This document shows, one piece after another, positions 24,053 through 31,602 of a DNA stretch of 64,000 bases. Position 1 is the first letter of the stretch; each line of letters opens with the position of its first letter. The DNA lies in assembly GCF_040706615.1 (NCBI RefSeq), contig NZ_JAPDRF010000003.1, positions 124,001 through 188,000 of the forward strand. The letters are read 5' to 3'. The position numbers and the translations under genes are program-made. The notes beneath the pieces are model-generated. The model had not been told where the DNA came from and did not search any database. It was given only the letters and a program-made list of their open reading frames with translations. Source of the DNA: Lentisalinibacter sediminis. Its GTDB lineage: Bacteria; Pseudomonadota; Gammaproteobacteria; Steroidobacterales; Woeseiaceae.

Positions 24053-24074
24053 TGGGGGATAAATTGGGGGATAA
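24053..24074 (+). other. candidate integrase arm-binding sites, right end
   Basis: Two direct copies of TGGGGGATAA (24053-24062 and 24065-24074), starts 12 bp apart, 54 bp inside the right attachment site. Same sequence, pitch and orientation as the pair at 15298-15319. Confidence 0.6.
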
Positions 24075-24127
24075 ATCGATCAGTTAGTAAGAAAAAACCA
24101 TATATTTCAATGGCTTTACTATTGAAC

Positions 24128-24142
24128 TTGGCGGAGAGGGAG
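24128..24142. other. attachment site, right end of the element (tRNA-Ser 3' end)
   Basis: TTGGCGGAGAGGGAG, comprising the CCA, the discriminator and the 3' acceptor strand of the tRNA-Ser gene. Identical to 15173-15187. Confidence 0.78.
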
Positions 24143-24219
24143 GGATTCGAACCCTCGATAGGGGGTTACCCTATACATGAATTCCAATCATGCGCCTTCG
24201 ACCACTCGGCCACCTCTCC
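24129..24219 (-). tRNA. tRNA-Ser (anticodon GGA)
   Basis: 91 nt with encoded CCA. The acceptor stem GGAGAGG pairs with CCTCTCC. The anticodon stem CATGA/TCATG encloses the loop TTGGAAT, giving anticodon GGA. The long variable arm (ATAGGG/CCCTAT) is typical of serine tRNAs, and the T-arm is GAGGG-TTCGAAT-CCCTC. All arms pair perfectly, so the gene is functional. Its 3' end is the integration site of the element to its left, so its transcript now runs into element DNA. Confidence 0.97.
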
Positions 24220-24251
24220 GGAATTCTCGTCCCGCGCTGAAGCGGGCGCGC

Positions 24252-24280
24252 AGATTACTGCAGCGGCCCCGCCAGTTCAA
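24252..24280 (-). promoter_or_regulatory. promoter of tRNA-Ser
   Basis: On the minus strand, -35 TTGAAC (24280-24275), a 17-bp spacer and -10 TAATCT (24257-24252), followed by a GC-rich discriminator (GCGCGCC) as in growth-controlled stable-RNA promoters. It overlaps the stop codon of the lipoprotein gene just upstream. Confidence 0.7.
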
Positions 24281-24561
24281 TCTTCCTCGTCGTCGTCGCG
24301 AGTATCGGCCATTCGCTGCGAGAACGGCGGAGGCTCTTGCAGGCAGCGGCCCTCCCCGGCTCCGGGAGGCGTCGAGGCTACCGGCACTTCCAGGTCGCGA
24401 CGCTGGTCCAGGCCGCTCAGGCCTTCCGGCACCTTGAGCGGATCCGTGAGCCGGCTCTCCTGGTAGGGCTTGGTCTCGCTGCAGTCATCGCCGCCCAGGC
24501 CGAGCCCGAAACAGCCGCTCAGCAGCATTGCGGTCGCCGGCCAGAGGATCAGTCGTTTCAT
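24277..24561 (-). CDS. small lipoprotein, BamC-like N-terminal type
   Basis: 94 residues from ATG 24561, which overlaps the dapA stop (ATGA). Lipoprotein signal KRLILWPATAMLLSGC, then a short segment YQESRLTDPLKVPEGL that matches the conserved unstructured N-terminus of BamC (the part that binds BamD in the outer-membrane assembly machine). The C-terminal helix-grip domains of full-length BamC (about 340 residues) are missing. The dapA-bamC order is conserved in Escherichia coli and relatives, so this is probably the short local counterpart. It ends Asp/Glu-rich. Function by analogy only. Confidence 0.72.
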   Translation of the reverse strand: MKRLILWPATAMLLSGCFGLGLGGDDCSETKPYQESRLTDPLKVPEGLSGLDQRRDLEVPVASTPPGAGEGRCLQEPPPFSQRMADTRDDDEED

Positions 24562-25454
24562 CCGTTCGTCTCCGCGCCCAGCATGATGCCGGCGTCGTTG
24601 AGTGCCTCGTCCACCGGTTGCCGAAAGCGCGCGTCCAGCGGCGTGAGCGGCAGCCGGATACCCATTCCCATAAAGCCCATGCGATGCAGGGCCCACTTCA
24701 CCGGGATAGGGTTCGACTCCAGGAACATGGCCTTGTTCACCGGCTGCAGGCGCGCATCGATCTCGCGCACCGTCGCCTCGTCGCCGTCCGCGGCCGCACG
24801 GCACAGCTCCGCCATCAGGGCCGGCGCCACGTTCGCCGTCACCGACACCACGCCGTGACCACCGCCGAGCAGGAAATCCGCGCTGGTGAAGTCGTCGCCG
24901 CTGAAGTAGCGGAAATCCGCGGGGCAGACCGCCTGCATGGCCTGCAGGCGGCGAACGTCGCCGGTAGCGTCCTTGATGCCGAAGATGCGCTCATGCGCCG
25001 CCAGCCTGGCCACCGTTTCCGGCAGCAGGTCCGAGGACGTCCGGCCGGGTACGTTATAGAGCATCACCGGTTGGCTCACCGCATCCGCCACGGTCGAGAA
25101 ATGCCGAAACATACCCTCCTGGGTCGGCTTGTTGTAGTACGGGACGACCATCAGGAAGCCGTCTATGCCGGACCCGTCGACTGCCTCCGACAGCGCCAGG
25201 GTCTGGCGGGTGGAGTTGGAGCCGGTGCCGGCCAGTATCCGGACGCGCCCGTCCGCGAGCTCCACGGAGCGGCGCACCAGCTTGGCGTGCTCCTCTTTCA
25301 GGAGCGTGGCAGACTCGCCCGTCGTGCCGGCGATCACCAGCCCGTCCGTTCCCGCATCGCAATGGAAATCGATCAGGCGTTCGAGCGCCGCATAGTCGAC
25401 CTCGTCGGCATCGGTGAATGGCGTCGCGAGCGCGACCAGGCTGCCCCGGATCAT
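24558..25454 (-). CDS. dapA: 4-hydroxy-tetrahydrodipicolinate synthase
   Basis: 298 residues, the usual length. It condenses pyruvate with aspartate semialdehyde, the first committed step to diaminopimelate and lysine. Visible active-site residues: Thr44-Thr45 in GTTGES, Tyr133 in YNVPGRT and the Schiff-base Lys161 in GIKDATGD; VVPYYNKPTQEG is also conserved. Coupled by a four-base overlap to the BamC-like lipoprotein gene and divergent from the GcvR-like gene, as in enterobacteria. No lysine riboswitch is evident in the 153-bp divergent gap. Confidence 0.96.
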   Translation of the reverse strand: MIRGSLVALATPFTDADEVDYAALERLIDFHCDAGTDGLVIAGTTGESATLLKEEHAKLVRRSVELADGRVRILAGTGSNSTRQTLALSEAVDGSGIDGFLMVVPYYNKPTQEGMFRHFSTVADAVSQPVMLYNVPGRTSSDLLPETVARLAAHERIFGIKDATGDVRRLQAMQAVCPADFRYFSGDDFTSADFLLGGGHGVVSVTANVAPALMAELCRAAADGDEATVREIDARLQPVNKAMFLESNPIPVKWALHRMGFMGMGIRLPLTPLDARFRQPVDEALNDAGIMLGAETNG

Positions 25455-25607
25455 GAACTACTCCGCGTGAACAAGCCGGCGATGGTACTGGCCGGGCCCG
25501 GTCCGCGGCAAGAGTGCGCGGCAAATCAATTGCTTGCACGCCGCTACAATCACAGTACACTGCGGCGACCAGCCAGCCGCACCAGACGCAAAATCTATTC
25601 GAGAAAA

Positions 25608-26138
25608 ATGTCGCAACTTATTGTTATTTCAGCTATCGGAAACGACCGAACGGGTGTGGTTCAGGACCTGACGGAGACCATCCTGGAGTGCGGCGGCAAC
25701 ATCATCGAGAGCCGCATGAGCACCCTCGGCCAGGAATTCGCCATGCTGCTGCTGGTCTCCGGCAACTGGCATACCGTGAACCGGCTGGAGACCGAACTCG
25801 GCAAGCTCGAGAAGCAACACGGCATCAACGCCACCCTGCGCCAGACCCGGGAGCGGATGGAAAAGCGGGACAGCCTGCCCTACGCCGTCGATGTGGTCTG
25901 CCTCGACCAGCAGGGGGTGGTGTTCAATATCGCCCGCTTCTTCTCCAGCCGGGGCATCGACATCGCCGAACTCAGCACCCGCAGTTACGCGGCAGCCCAC
26001 ACCGGCGCGCCGATGTTCTCGGTGCAGATGAACATCAGCGTGCCCGAGCGCATCCACATCGCCCAGCTTCGCGAAGAATTCATGGAGATGTGCGACCAGT
26101 ACAATCTGGACGCGATACTCGAACCGGTGAAAGCCTGA
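25608..26138 (+). CDS. ACT-domain protein, glycine cleavage system repressor (GcvR) type
   Basis: 176 residues from ATG 25608. Two ACT domains in tandem: residues about 1-80 (LIVISAIGNDRTGVVQDLTE) and about 92-172 (VDVVCLDQQGVVFNIARFF). This is the architecture and length of GcvR, which blocks GcvA in E. coli when glycine is scarce. The gene order dapA-divergent-gcvR-bcp matches that of E. coli, which supports orthology. No DNA-binding domain is present, so action is by protein contact. The target regulator is not in this window. Ribosome site weak (GAGAAA). Confidence 0.85.
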   Translation: MSQLIVISAIGNDRTGVVQDLTETILECGGNIIESRMSTLGQEFAMLLLVSGNWHTVNRLETELGKLEKQHGINATLRQTRERMEKRDSLPYAVDVVCLDQQGVVFNIARFFSSRGIDIAELSTRSYAAAHTGAPMFSVQMNISVPERIHIAQLREEFMEMCDQYNLDAILEPVKA

Positions 26139-26185
26139 CGCCGGCGCGGTCCGGCACGGATTCCATTGCAGGAGGAGAGACCCCG

Positions 26186-26656
26186 ATGAGCGCACCCGAG
26201 ATCGGCAAGGTAGTCAAGGACTTCAAGCTGCCCGCGACGGGGGACAAGACGGTCCGCCTGAAGGACCTGCGCGGCAAGAACGTCGTGTTGTACTTCTACC
26301 CGAAGGACTCCACACCCGGGTGCACCACCGAGGGCCAGGATTTCCGCGATCTGCACGGCAAATTCAAGCGGGCAAACACGATAATCCTGGGCGTCTCCCG
26401 TGACTCGATCGCCTCCCACGAGAAATTCCGGGCCAAGCACGAGTTTCCCTTCGATCTGCTGTCCGATGCCGACGAGAACGTCTGCCGACAGTTCGACGTG
26501 ATCAAGGAGAAGAACATGTACGGGCGCAAGGTCATGGGCATCGAGCGCAGCACATTCCTGATCGACGACAAGGGCAAGCTGCGGCGGGAATGGCGCAAGG
26601 TCAGGGTGAAGGGCCACGCCGAGGAAGTACTCGAGGCGGCGAAAGAGCTGGCCTGA
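26186..26656 (+). CDS. bcp: thiol peroxidase, Bcp/PrxQ family
   Basis: 156 residues with AGGAGGAG before the ATG. Thioredoxin fold with the peroxidatic Cys46 in DSTPGCTTE and the supporting Thr and Arg residues of the peroxiredoxin site. The usual resolving Cys five residues later is missing (Asp/Gln there), and the alternative helix position (FRAKHEF) also lacks Cys. The only other Cys is Cys100 in ENVCRQF. The enzyme is therefore either a one-Cys type resolved by an external thiol or uses Cys100. It should reduce hydrogen peroxide and organic peroxides. It lies 47 bp after the GcvR-like gene, as in E. coli. Confidence 0.92.
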   Translation: MSAPEIGKVVKDFKLPATGDKTVRLKDLRGKNVVLYFYPKDSTPGCTTEGQDFRDLHGKFKRANTIILGVSRDSIASHEKFRAKHEFPFDLLSDADENVCRQFDVIKEKNMYGRKVMGIERSTFLIDDKGKLRREWRKVRVKGHAEEVLEAAKELA

Positions 26657-26736
26657 CGCCGTGGCCCCGGCCGGACGTTTCGCTGACACTTCCTGACGGT
26701 CGGATGCGGACGGCCGGCGTATAATGGGAACGCAAT

Positions 26737-28272
26737 ATGCCGGTCATTGTCCTAACCCCCATGTTGGCTGACCTTCGAAGACGGGCCGTTCTGGCTGCCA
26801 GGACAGTGCTGCTGATCGCGCCGCTCGCTGCGATACTCGCGAGCGGCGGCCCGCTGCTGGCGGCCGACGATTTGCCCGACATCGGCAGTCCGGCCAATGC
26901 CATGCTGCCCAAGTCGGAGGAGGCCCGCATAGGCCGCGCGATCATGCGCGAGCTCAGGCGTCGGGGCACGGTGGTCGACGACCCCCAGATCACCGAATAT
27001 ATCGAGGCGATCGGCCACCGCCTGGTCGCACATGCGAACGATGGCGAGCAGGATTTCAAGTTCTTCGTCGTCGACGACTCGAGCATCAACGCGTTCGCTC
27101 TGCCCGGCGGCTTCATCGGCGTGCATACGGGACTGATAGAGGCGACGGAGGACGAGAGCGAGCTGGCCGGTGTGCTGGCCCACGAGATCGCTCACGTGAC
27201 CCAGCGCCACATCGCGCGCTCCATCTACAACAACTCCCGCGCCAATATCATCACGCTGGCCACCATGCTGGGCGCCATCCTCGTGGGCATGGCCGCGGAT
27301 GGCGGCGGTGACGCAACCCAGGGTGCCATCATGGGCGCCCAGGGGATGATGGCGCAGAACCGCATCGACTTCACCCGACGCAACGAATACGAGGCGGACC
27401 GGGTCGGCGTAGCCACGATGGCCGCCGCCGGCTTCGATCCCCAGGGCATGCCCGACTTCTTCGCCACCATCGGCCGTCGGGCGGGACCGTTCGCGAGCAG
27501 CGTCCCGGAGTTCCTCCGCACCCACCCGGTGTCCAGCGCCCGCATCGCCGAGACCCGCGCCCGGGCGGCCGCGCTGAGCGTGGTCGACGTCGAGGAGACG
27601 ATGGGGTACGGCCTGAGCAAGGCACGGATCATCGCGAAGGGTCGTACCTCACCCGATAATGCCCTTACCTACTTCCGCGAATCCGCGCCGCCGGGCGACG
27701 CCGCACTCTACGGCGAGGCGCTGGTGCTGCTGCGTATGGATCGACCGGCTGAGGCCCAGCGCATCTTCGAGCAGCTGATCGACCGCAACGAGGACGTGAT
27801 CGCCTATCACATCGGCCTGGCCGAGGCGCAGATGGCGAACGACAACGAGATGGCCTCGCTGTCCACGTATGCGAACGCCCGCGAGCTATTCCCGCGCAAC
27901 GTGCCACTGGTGATCAGCTATGCCGAGACCCTGCTGCAGCTGGGCCGCGGCGGCATGGCCCACGACATGCTGCTGGACCTGCTGAACAACACGCCGCCCA
28001 CGCCGGAACAGGTGCGGCTGATCGCACGCGCCGCCATTGCGGCCGGAGAGACGGCCGAGGCCCATTACTACCTGTCCGAGTACAACATCATGATCGGCGA
28101 CCTCGTGCGGGCGGTGAGCTTCCTGTCACGGGCTCTGGAGCTGCCGGAGACGGAGCCGATCCAGCGCGCGCGCTTCGAGGCGCGTATCGATTTCATCAAG
28201 GAATACCTGAGCGAGGAGCAGCTCAGGGAGGTGGCACGGAACGATCCCGGCCGGAACCCGGGGATCGGCTGA
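26737..28272 (+). CDS. bepA: M48 metalloprotease with TPR domain, BepA-like
   Basis: 511 residues. A signal-like hydrophobic segment (about 20-45, ending near LLAADD) indicates export to the periplasm. The M48 zinc site is AHEIAHVTQRH, with the third ligand in NEYEADRVG. The C-terminal half carries tetratricopeptide-like helices (about 300-500). This matches BepA (YfgC), which degrades or helps assemble outer-membrane proteins such as LptD and works with the Bam complex. bcp next to bepA is a conserved order. ATG 26737 is used; ATG 26761 is possible, since a good -10 (TATAAT, 26720-26725) would start the message close to 26732. Confidence 0.9.
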   Translation: MPVIVLTPMLADLRRRAVLAARTVLLIAPLAAILASGGPLLAADDLPDIGSPANAMLPKSEEARIGRAIMRELRRRGTVVDDPQITEYIEAIGHRLVAHANDGEQDFKFFVVDDSSINAFALPGGFIGVHTGLIEATEDESELAGVLAHEIAHVTQRHIARSIYNNSRANIITLATMLGAILVGMAADGGGDATQGAIMGAQGMMAQNRIDFTRRNEYEADRVGVATMAAAGFDPQGMPDFFATIGRRAGPFASSVPEFLRTHPVSSARIAETRARAAALSVVDVEETMGYGLSKARIIAKGRTSPDNALTYFRESAPPGDAALYGEALVLLRMDRPAEAQRIFEQLIDRNEDVIAYHIGLAEAQMANDNEMASLSTYANARELFPRNVPLVISYAETLLQLGRGGMAHDMLLDLLNNTPPTPEQVRLIARAAIAAGETAEAHYYLSEYNIMIGDLVRAVSFLSRALELPETEPIQRARFEARIDFIKEYLSEEQLREVARNDPGRNPGIG

Positions 28273-28307
28273 CGATTATTGGCCGGCGCCGGACCGCGGA
28301 CGGAGAT

Positions 28308-28667
28308 TCAGGGCGGCGCGGCGCCCTCTTCGCCCCCCCGGTCCTCGATGAATCCCACCCAGCGCTCGCCCGCGCTCAGCAGTTCTTCAACATCGCTGGT
28401 CTGGGCGATGTTGGTAACCTTCTCCGGTATCCGGCGGAAGTGAATCTCACGCACGCTGTGATTCGCCCAGGTAATCCACTCCAGCAGCAGGGCCAGGCCG
28501 GCGCTGTCGGTCTTCGTGACGCCGCCCAGGTCGACTTCCAGCATCGTGTGGTCGGCGAAGTGCTCGATGCTCTCCCGCAGTATCGCGGCCGCCGTCGCGA
28601 AGGTCATCTCGCCCTCCAGCGCGAATCGACCCTCGCCCAGGTCACGGAACTCCCAGCGCTGGCTCAC
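28308..28667 (-). CDS. mlaB: STAS-domain lipid transport subunit MlaB
   Basis: 119 residues with a single STAS domain, the DSAGLALLLEW helix being diagnostic. In the MlaFEDB complex this cytoplasmic protein binds the ATPase MlaF and stabilises it. It overlaps mlaC by four bases and closes the operon. The C-terminal acidic tail (EDRGGEEG) is extra. Function assigned from family plus the complete operon. Confidence 0.9.
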   Translation of the reverse strand: MSQRWEFRDLGEGRFALEGEMTFATAAAILRESIEHFADHTMLEVDLGGVTKTDSAGLALLLEWITWANHSVREIHFRRIPEKVTNIAQTSDVEELLSAGERWVGFIEDRGGEEGAAPP

Positions 28668-29320
28668 GCCTCGCTCGCGCCTTCCGAATCAGCGGAATCG
28701 GACTCTCCGTCCGCGCCTCCCGGCAAATCCGCTTCACGCTCCAGGCGCTGAATGACGGCTTCCAGTCCCTTGCTGGCGATCTCCGCGTTGAGCTCGGTGC
28801 GGAAATTGCGCACGTAGGAAATGCCCTCGACGGTCACGTCATAGACCTTCCAGCCGTCGTCACGCTTCACCAGGCCGTAGTTCACCGGCACTTCGGTACC
28901 GTCGTCCAGCTTGACCTGGGTGCGAACCGTGGTGCGTCGCTCCTCAGCATCGCCGCGGAAGGGCAGCACCTCGATGCGCTCCTCGTCGAACTCCAGCACG
29001 CCGTCGGCGTAGCGCTCGAGCAGTGCCCGGTAGAAGGCCCGGATGAACCGCTGCTGCTGTTCCTCGCTGGCCGTGCGCCAGTAACGTCCCAGCACGAGCT
29101 GCGAGGCGTAACGGCGGTCGAAGCGCGGCAGCAGGATGCCGTCTATCACCTCGTACAGCTCCTGCCGGTCCTCCGACAGCTCCAGCTTGCGGCCCTCGAG
29201 CGCTGCGGAGAGTTCGTCCACCGCGGTCTCGATCACTGCGGTGGGATCTTCGGTCCGGGCGACGCCCGGCAGGCTCAGCAACACCCCCAGCAGCGCCAGG
29301 GTCGTCATCCGCATTCTCAT
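28664..29320 (-). CDS. mlaC: periplasmic phospholipid-binding protein MlaC
   Basis: 218 residues. Signal peptide MTTLALLGVLLSLPGVAR, then the Ttg2D/MlaC fold (ILLPRFDRRYASQLVLGRYW, VNYGLVKRDDGWKVYDVTVEG). It carries single phospholipids between the outer-membrane MlaA complex and MlaD in the inner membrane. The C-terminal 25 residues are acidic and low complexity, not part of the fold. Coupled to mlaD and mlaB by four-base overlaps on both sides. Confidence 0.94.
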   Translation of the reverse strand: MRMRMTTLALLGVLLSLPGVARTEDPTAVIETAVDELSAALEGRKLELSEDRQELYEVIDGILLPRFDRRYASQLVLGRYWRTASEEQQQRFIRAFYRALLERYADGVLEFDEERIEVLPFRGDAEERRTTVRTQVKLDDGTEVPVNYGLVKRDDGWKVYDVTVEGISYVRNFRTELNAEIASKGLEAVIQRLEREADLPGGADGESDSADSEGASEA

Positions 29321-29787
29321 TCGTCGCCTCCCGAACCCATATTCACCAGGAATTTCCCGATCAGATTCTCCAACACCACCGCGGACTGGGTGAACAGCAC
29401 CTCGCTGCCGTCCTCCAGGTACATTTCCGAGCCGCCGGGCTGAAGCCCGATGTACTGACTGCCGAGCAATCCCGCGGTGAGGATGCTGGCGTCGGAATCC
29501 TCCGGTATCTGGTCGTAGCGGTTCTCTATCCGCATGGTCACGACGGCGTCCAGGCGCCGGGGGTCGAACTCGATCGAGCTTACACGCCCGATGGTGACGC
29601 CGGCCATACTCACCGGCGAACGCACCTTCAGACTGCCCACATTCTGGAACCGGGCCGTCACCTCGTAGCTGTCGTCCTGCACGTAACCGCCGATGGTGGT
29701 CGTCTGCGTGATCAGAAAGAACAGCGCGGCGAAGCCCAGGAACACGAACAACCCGGTGCTGATTTCTACGGCTCTCGTCTGTTGCAT
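29317..29787 (-). CDS. mlaD: MCE-domain protein MlaD
   Basis: 156 residues with an N-terminal membrane anchor (EISTGLFVFLGFAALFFL) and one MCE domain (VGSLKVRSPVSMAGVTIGRV, then LLGSQYIGLQPGG). The hexameric ring forms the periplasmic tunnel of the Mla ABC transporter. It lies 13 bp after mlaE, and its end overlaps mlaC by four bases. Confidence 0.95.
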   Translation of the reverse strand: MQQTRAVEISTGLFVFLGFAALFFLITQTTTIGGYVQDDSYEVTARFQNVGSLKVRSPVSMAGVTIGRVSSIEFDPRRLDAVVTMRIENRYDQIPEDSDASILTAGLLGSQYIGLQPGGSEMYLEDGSEVLFTQSAVVLENLIGKFLVNMGSGGDE

Positions 29788-29800
29788 AAGTGCTGTACCT

Positions 29801-30604
29801 TCACATCAAGGCGGCGGTGATCATGAAATCGAGCACGAGCACGGCGATGGAGGAAATGACCACCGTGCGCGTCGTCGCCCTGCCGACCCCTTCCGCTGTC
29901 GGCAGGGCATTGTAACCCTCGAACACGGCCAGCAGACTGGCCGCCACACCGAAGACGACGCTCTTGACCACGCCCTCCATGATGTCGGCCAGCTCCACAC
30001 TCTCCCTCATCTGCGCCCAGAAGGCGCCGATATCAACCCCCATCAGCACGACGCCCACCATGTAGGCGCCGAAGATGCCCACCGCACTGAAGATGCCGGC
30101 GAGCAGCGGCATGGCGATGACGCCGCCGAGGAAGCGGGGCATCACGACCCGCCGGATGGGGTCCACGGCCATCATCTCCATGGCCGAGAGCTGGTCCGTG
30201 GCCCGCATGAGGCCGATCTCCGACGCGAGCGCCGTACCGGCCCGGCCGGAGAACAGCAGCGCGGTCACCACGGGGCCGAGTTCCTTCATGAGCGAGAGCG
30301 CAACGAACACGCCGAGCGCGTCCTCGGAGCCGAACCGCGACAGGTTGTCGTAACCCTGCAGGCCCAGGACACCGCCCACGAAGAAGGCGGAGGTAATGAT
30401 GATGGGCAGCGACAGCGCGCCAGTATTGTGGACCTGCTGCACGACGAGCGGGAAACGGCGCCAGATCGCCCGCGGGGTCGCTGCCACCAGGCGCAGGAAA
30501 AACAGCTGCAGCTGACCGAAGGTCCGCAGGAAGCCGGCCAGGGCGTAGAGGAGCTCCCGCAACACAGCGTCAGTCGCCCTCGCGGCCGAGGAGCTGCTCC
30601 GCAT
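29801..30604 (-). CDS. mlaE: Mla ABC transporter permease MlaE
   Basis: 267 residues from ATG 30604, which would overlap mlaF by 35 bp. A GTG at 30565, just past the mlaF stop, gives 254 residues and may be the true start, since the first 13 residues are Ser/Ala/Arg-rich. MlaE/YrbE permease features: about five membrane helices, GLQGYDNLSRFGSEDALGVF and RAGTALASEIGLMRATDQLSAM. A dimer of this protein forms the membrane core of the phospholipid transporter. Confidence 0.93.
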   Translation of the reverse strand: MRSSSSAARATDAVLRELLYALAGFLRTFGQLQLFFLRLVAATPRAIWRRFPLVVQQVHNTGALSLPIIITSAFFVGGVLGLQGYDNLSRFGSEDALGVFVALSLMKELGPVVTALLFSGRAGTALASEIGLMRATDQLSAMEMMAVDPIRRVVMPRFLGGVIAMPLLAGIFSAVGIFGAYMVGVVLMGVDIGAFWAQMRESVELADIMEGVVKSVVFGVAASLLAVFEGYNALPTAEGVGRATTRTVVISSIAVLVLDFMITAALM

Positions 30605-31385
30605 AGTCCGGTGCCGGGTAATGGAACGGCACCGGGCCGTCCGCCATGCCGTGCATGAACTGCTTGACCAGTTCCGAGGGCGCGCCGCTCAGCTCTTCCG
30701 GGCTGCCCGACGCCACCACCTTGCCGTCCGAGATCAGGTAGCTCACGTCGGCCACGGTGCTGATCTCCTGCACGTCGTGACTGACCACGATGCTGGAGAT
30801 GCCGAGGATGTCGTTCATGCGCCGCACGAGGCGCACGATCACACCCATCGAGATCGGGTCCAGTCCCACGAAGGGCTCGTCGTAGATGAGGATCTCCGGG
30901 TCCATGACCATGGCCCGCGCCAGTGCCACCCGCCGCTCCATGCCTCCGGAGAGTTCGGACGGCATGAGGGTGGCTGCGCCGCGCAGCCCGACGGCATGCA
31001 GCTTGGTGAGCACGATGTGGCGGATCAGGCGGTCCGGCAGATCGGTGTGCTCGCGCAGCGGGAAGGCCACGTTCTCGAACACCGAGTAATCCGTGAGCAG
31101 CGCACCGTTCTGGAACAGCATGCCGATCTTCTTGCGCATCCGGTAGATGCCGCCCCGGTTGAGTTTCGAGACGTCCTCGCCATCGACGATGATCGTGCCC
31201 CGGTCGGGCACGAGCTGGCCCGTGATCAGACGCAGCAGCGTGGTCTTGCCGGTACCGCTGGGGCCCATGACGGCGGTGACCTTGCCTCGTTTGATGTCGA
31301 TATCCAGATGGTCGAATATCTGGCGCTGGCCGCGCGAATAGCAGAGGCCGCGGATCTCGACCATATTTTGTGTCTTCTGGGCCAT
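30570..31385 (-). CDS. mlaF: Mla ABC transporter ATPase MlaF
   Basis: 271 residues. Walker A GPSGTGKTT, Q-loop LFQNGALL, signature ELSGGMERR, Walker B ILIYDEPFVGLDP and switch His in VVSHDV. First gene of mlaFEDCB, which keeps outer-membrane lipid asymmetry. The upstream 217-bp gap is shared with the divergent SUF regulator. The extended C-terminal 25 residues (GMADGPVPFHYPAPDY) are the tail by which MlaF proteins clasp the partner subunit. Confidence 0.95.
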   Translation of the reverse strand: MAQKTQNMVEIRGLCYSRGQRQIFDHLDIDIKRGKVTAVMGPSGTGKTTLLRLITGQLVPDRGTIIVDGEDVSKLNRGGIYRMRKKIGMLFQNGALLTDYSVFENVAFPLREHTDLPDRLIRHIVLTKLHAVGLRGAATLMPSELSGGMERRVALARAMVMDPEILIYDEPFVGLDPISMGVIVRLVRRMNDILGISSIVVSHDVQEISTVADVSYLISDGKVVASGSPEELSGAPSELVKQFMHGMADGPVPFHYPAPDYAEQLLGREGD

Positions 31386-31504
31386 CTCCGTCCTTGTACC
31401 GCCGGTGCGCCGGGCCCGGGCGGGCCCTCGCGCAAGCGGCAGAGCATAGCAAAATACCCTGCCCCGGGCCGTCCGGAATCTGCCTCCGATCTGGCACCGG
31501 AAAC

Positions 31505-31533
31505 CAATTAGTACTAAAATGGTCCCCTATAAC
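31505..31533 (+). promoter_or_regulatory. candidate promoter and operator of the SUF operon
   Basis: -10 TATAAC (31528-31533) with a weak -35 CAATTA (31505-31510) and a 17-bp spacer. The perfect 10-bp palindrome TTAGTACTAA (31508-31517) overlaps the -35 and spacer, a position from which a repressor would block polymerase. The Rrf2-type regulator encoded 70 bp downstream is the natural candidate to bind it. Confidence 0.5.
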
Positions 31534-31602
31534 GTGCAGGAGGGGCTTCGGCCCCGATCTTCTGATCGGTGTCAGCCCGCTCCGTCAATCGAGAGAACCG
31601 CG

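Larger units (their letters stand above)
15173..24142. mobile_element. integrative element in tRNA-Ser(GGA), about 8.95 kb
   Basis: Bounded by the 15-bp direct repeat TTGGCGGAGAGGGAG at 15173-15187 and 24128-24142; the right copy is the 3' end of an intact tRNA-Ser gene. It contains a tyrosine integrase just inside the left end, an AlpA-like regulator, and genes of visibly lower GC and different codon use than both flanks. There is no relaxase, replication initiator, phage structural gene or conjugation gene, so it is either a satellite that depends on a helper or a decayed island. The integrase gene lies at the end away from the intact tRNA, the less common arrangement. Confidence 0.85.

Noticed and set aside
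23999..24466. 155-codon plus-strand frame containing AEREGFEPSIGG
   Set aside because: This peptide is the well-known false translation of the complement of a tRNA-Ser gene.
25455..25607. Lysine riboswitch upstream of dapA
   Set aside because: The 153-bp divergent gap is too short for the full aptamer plus promoters, and no recognisable lysine aptamer core was seen.
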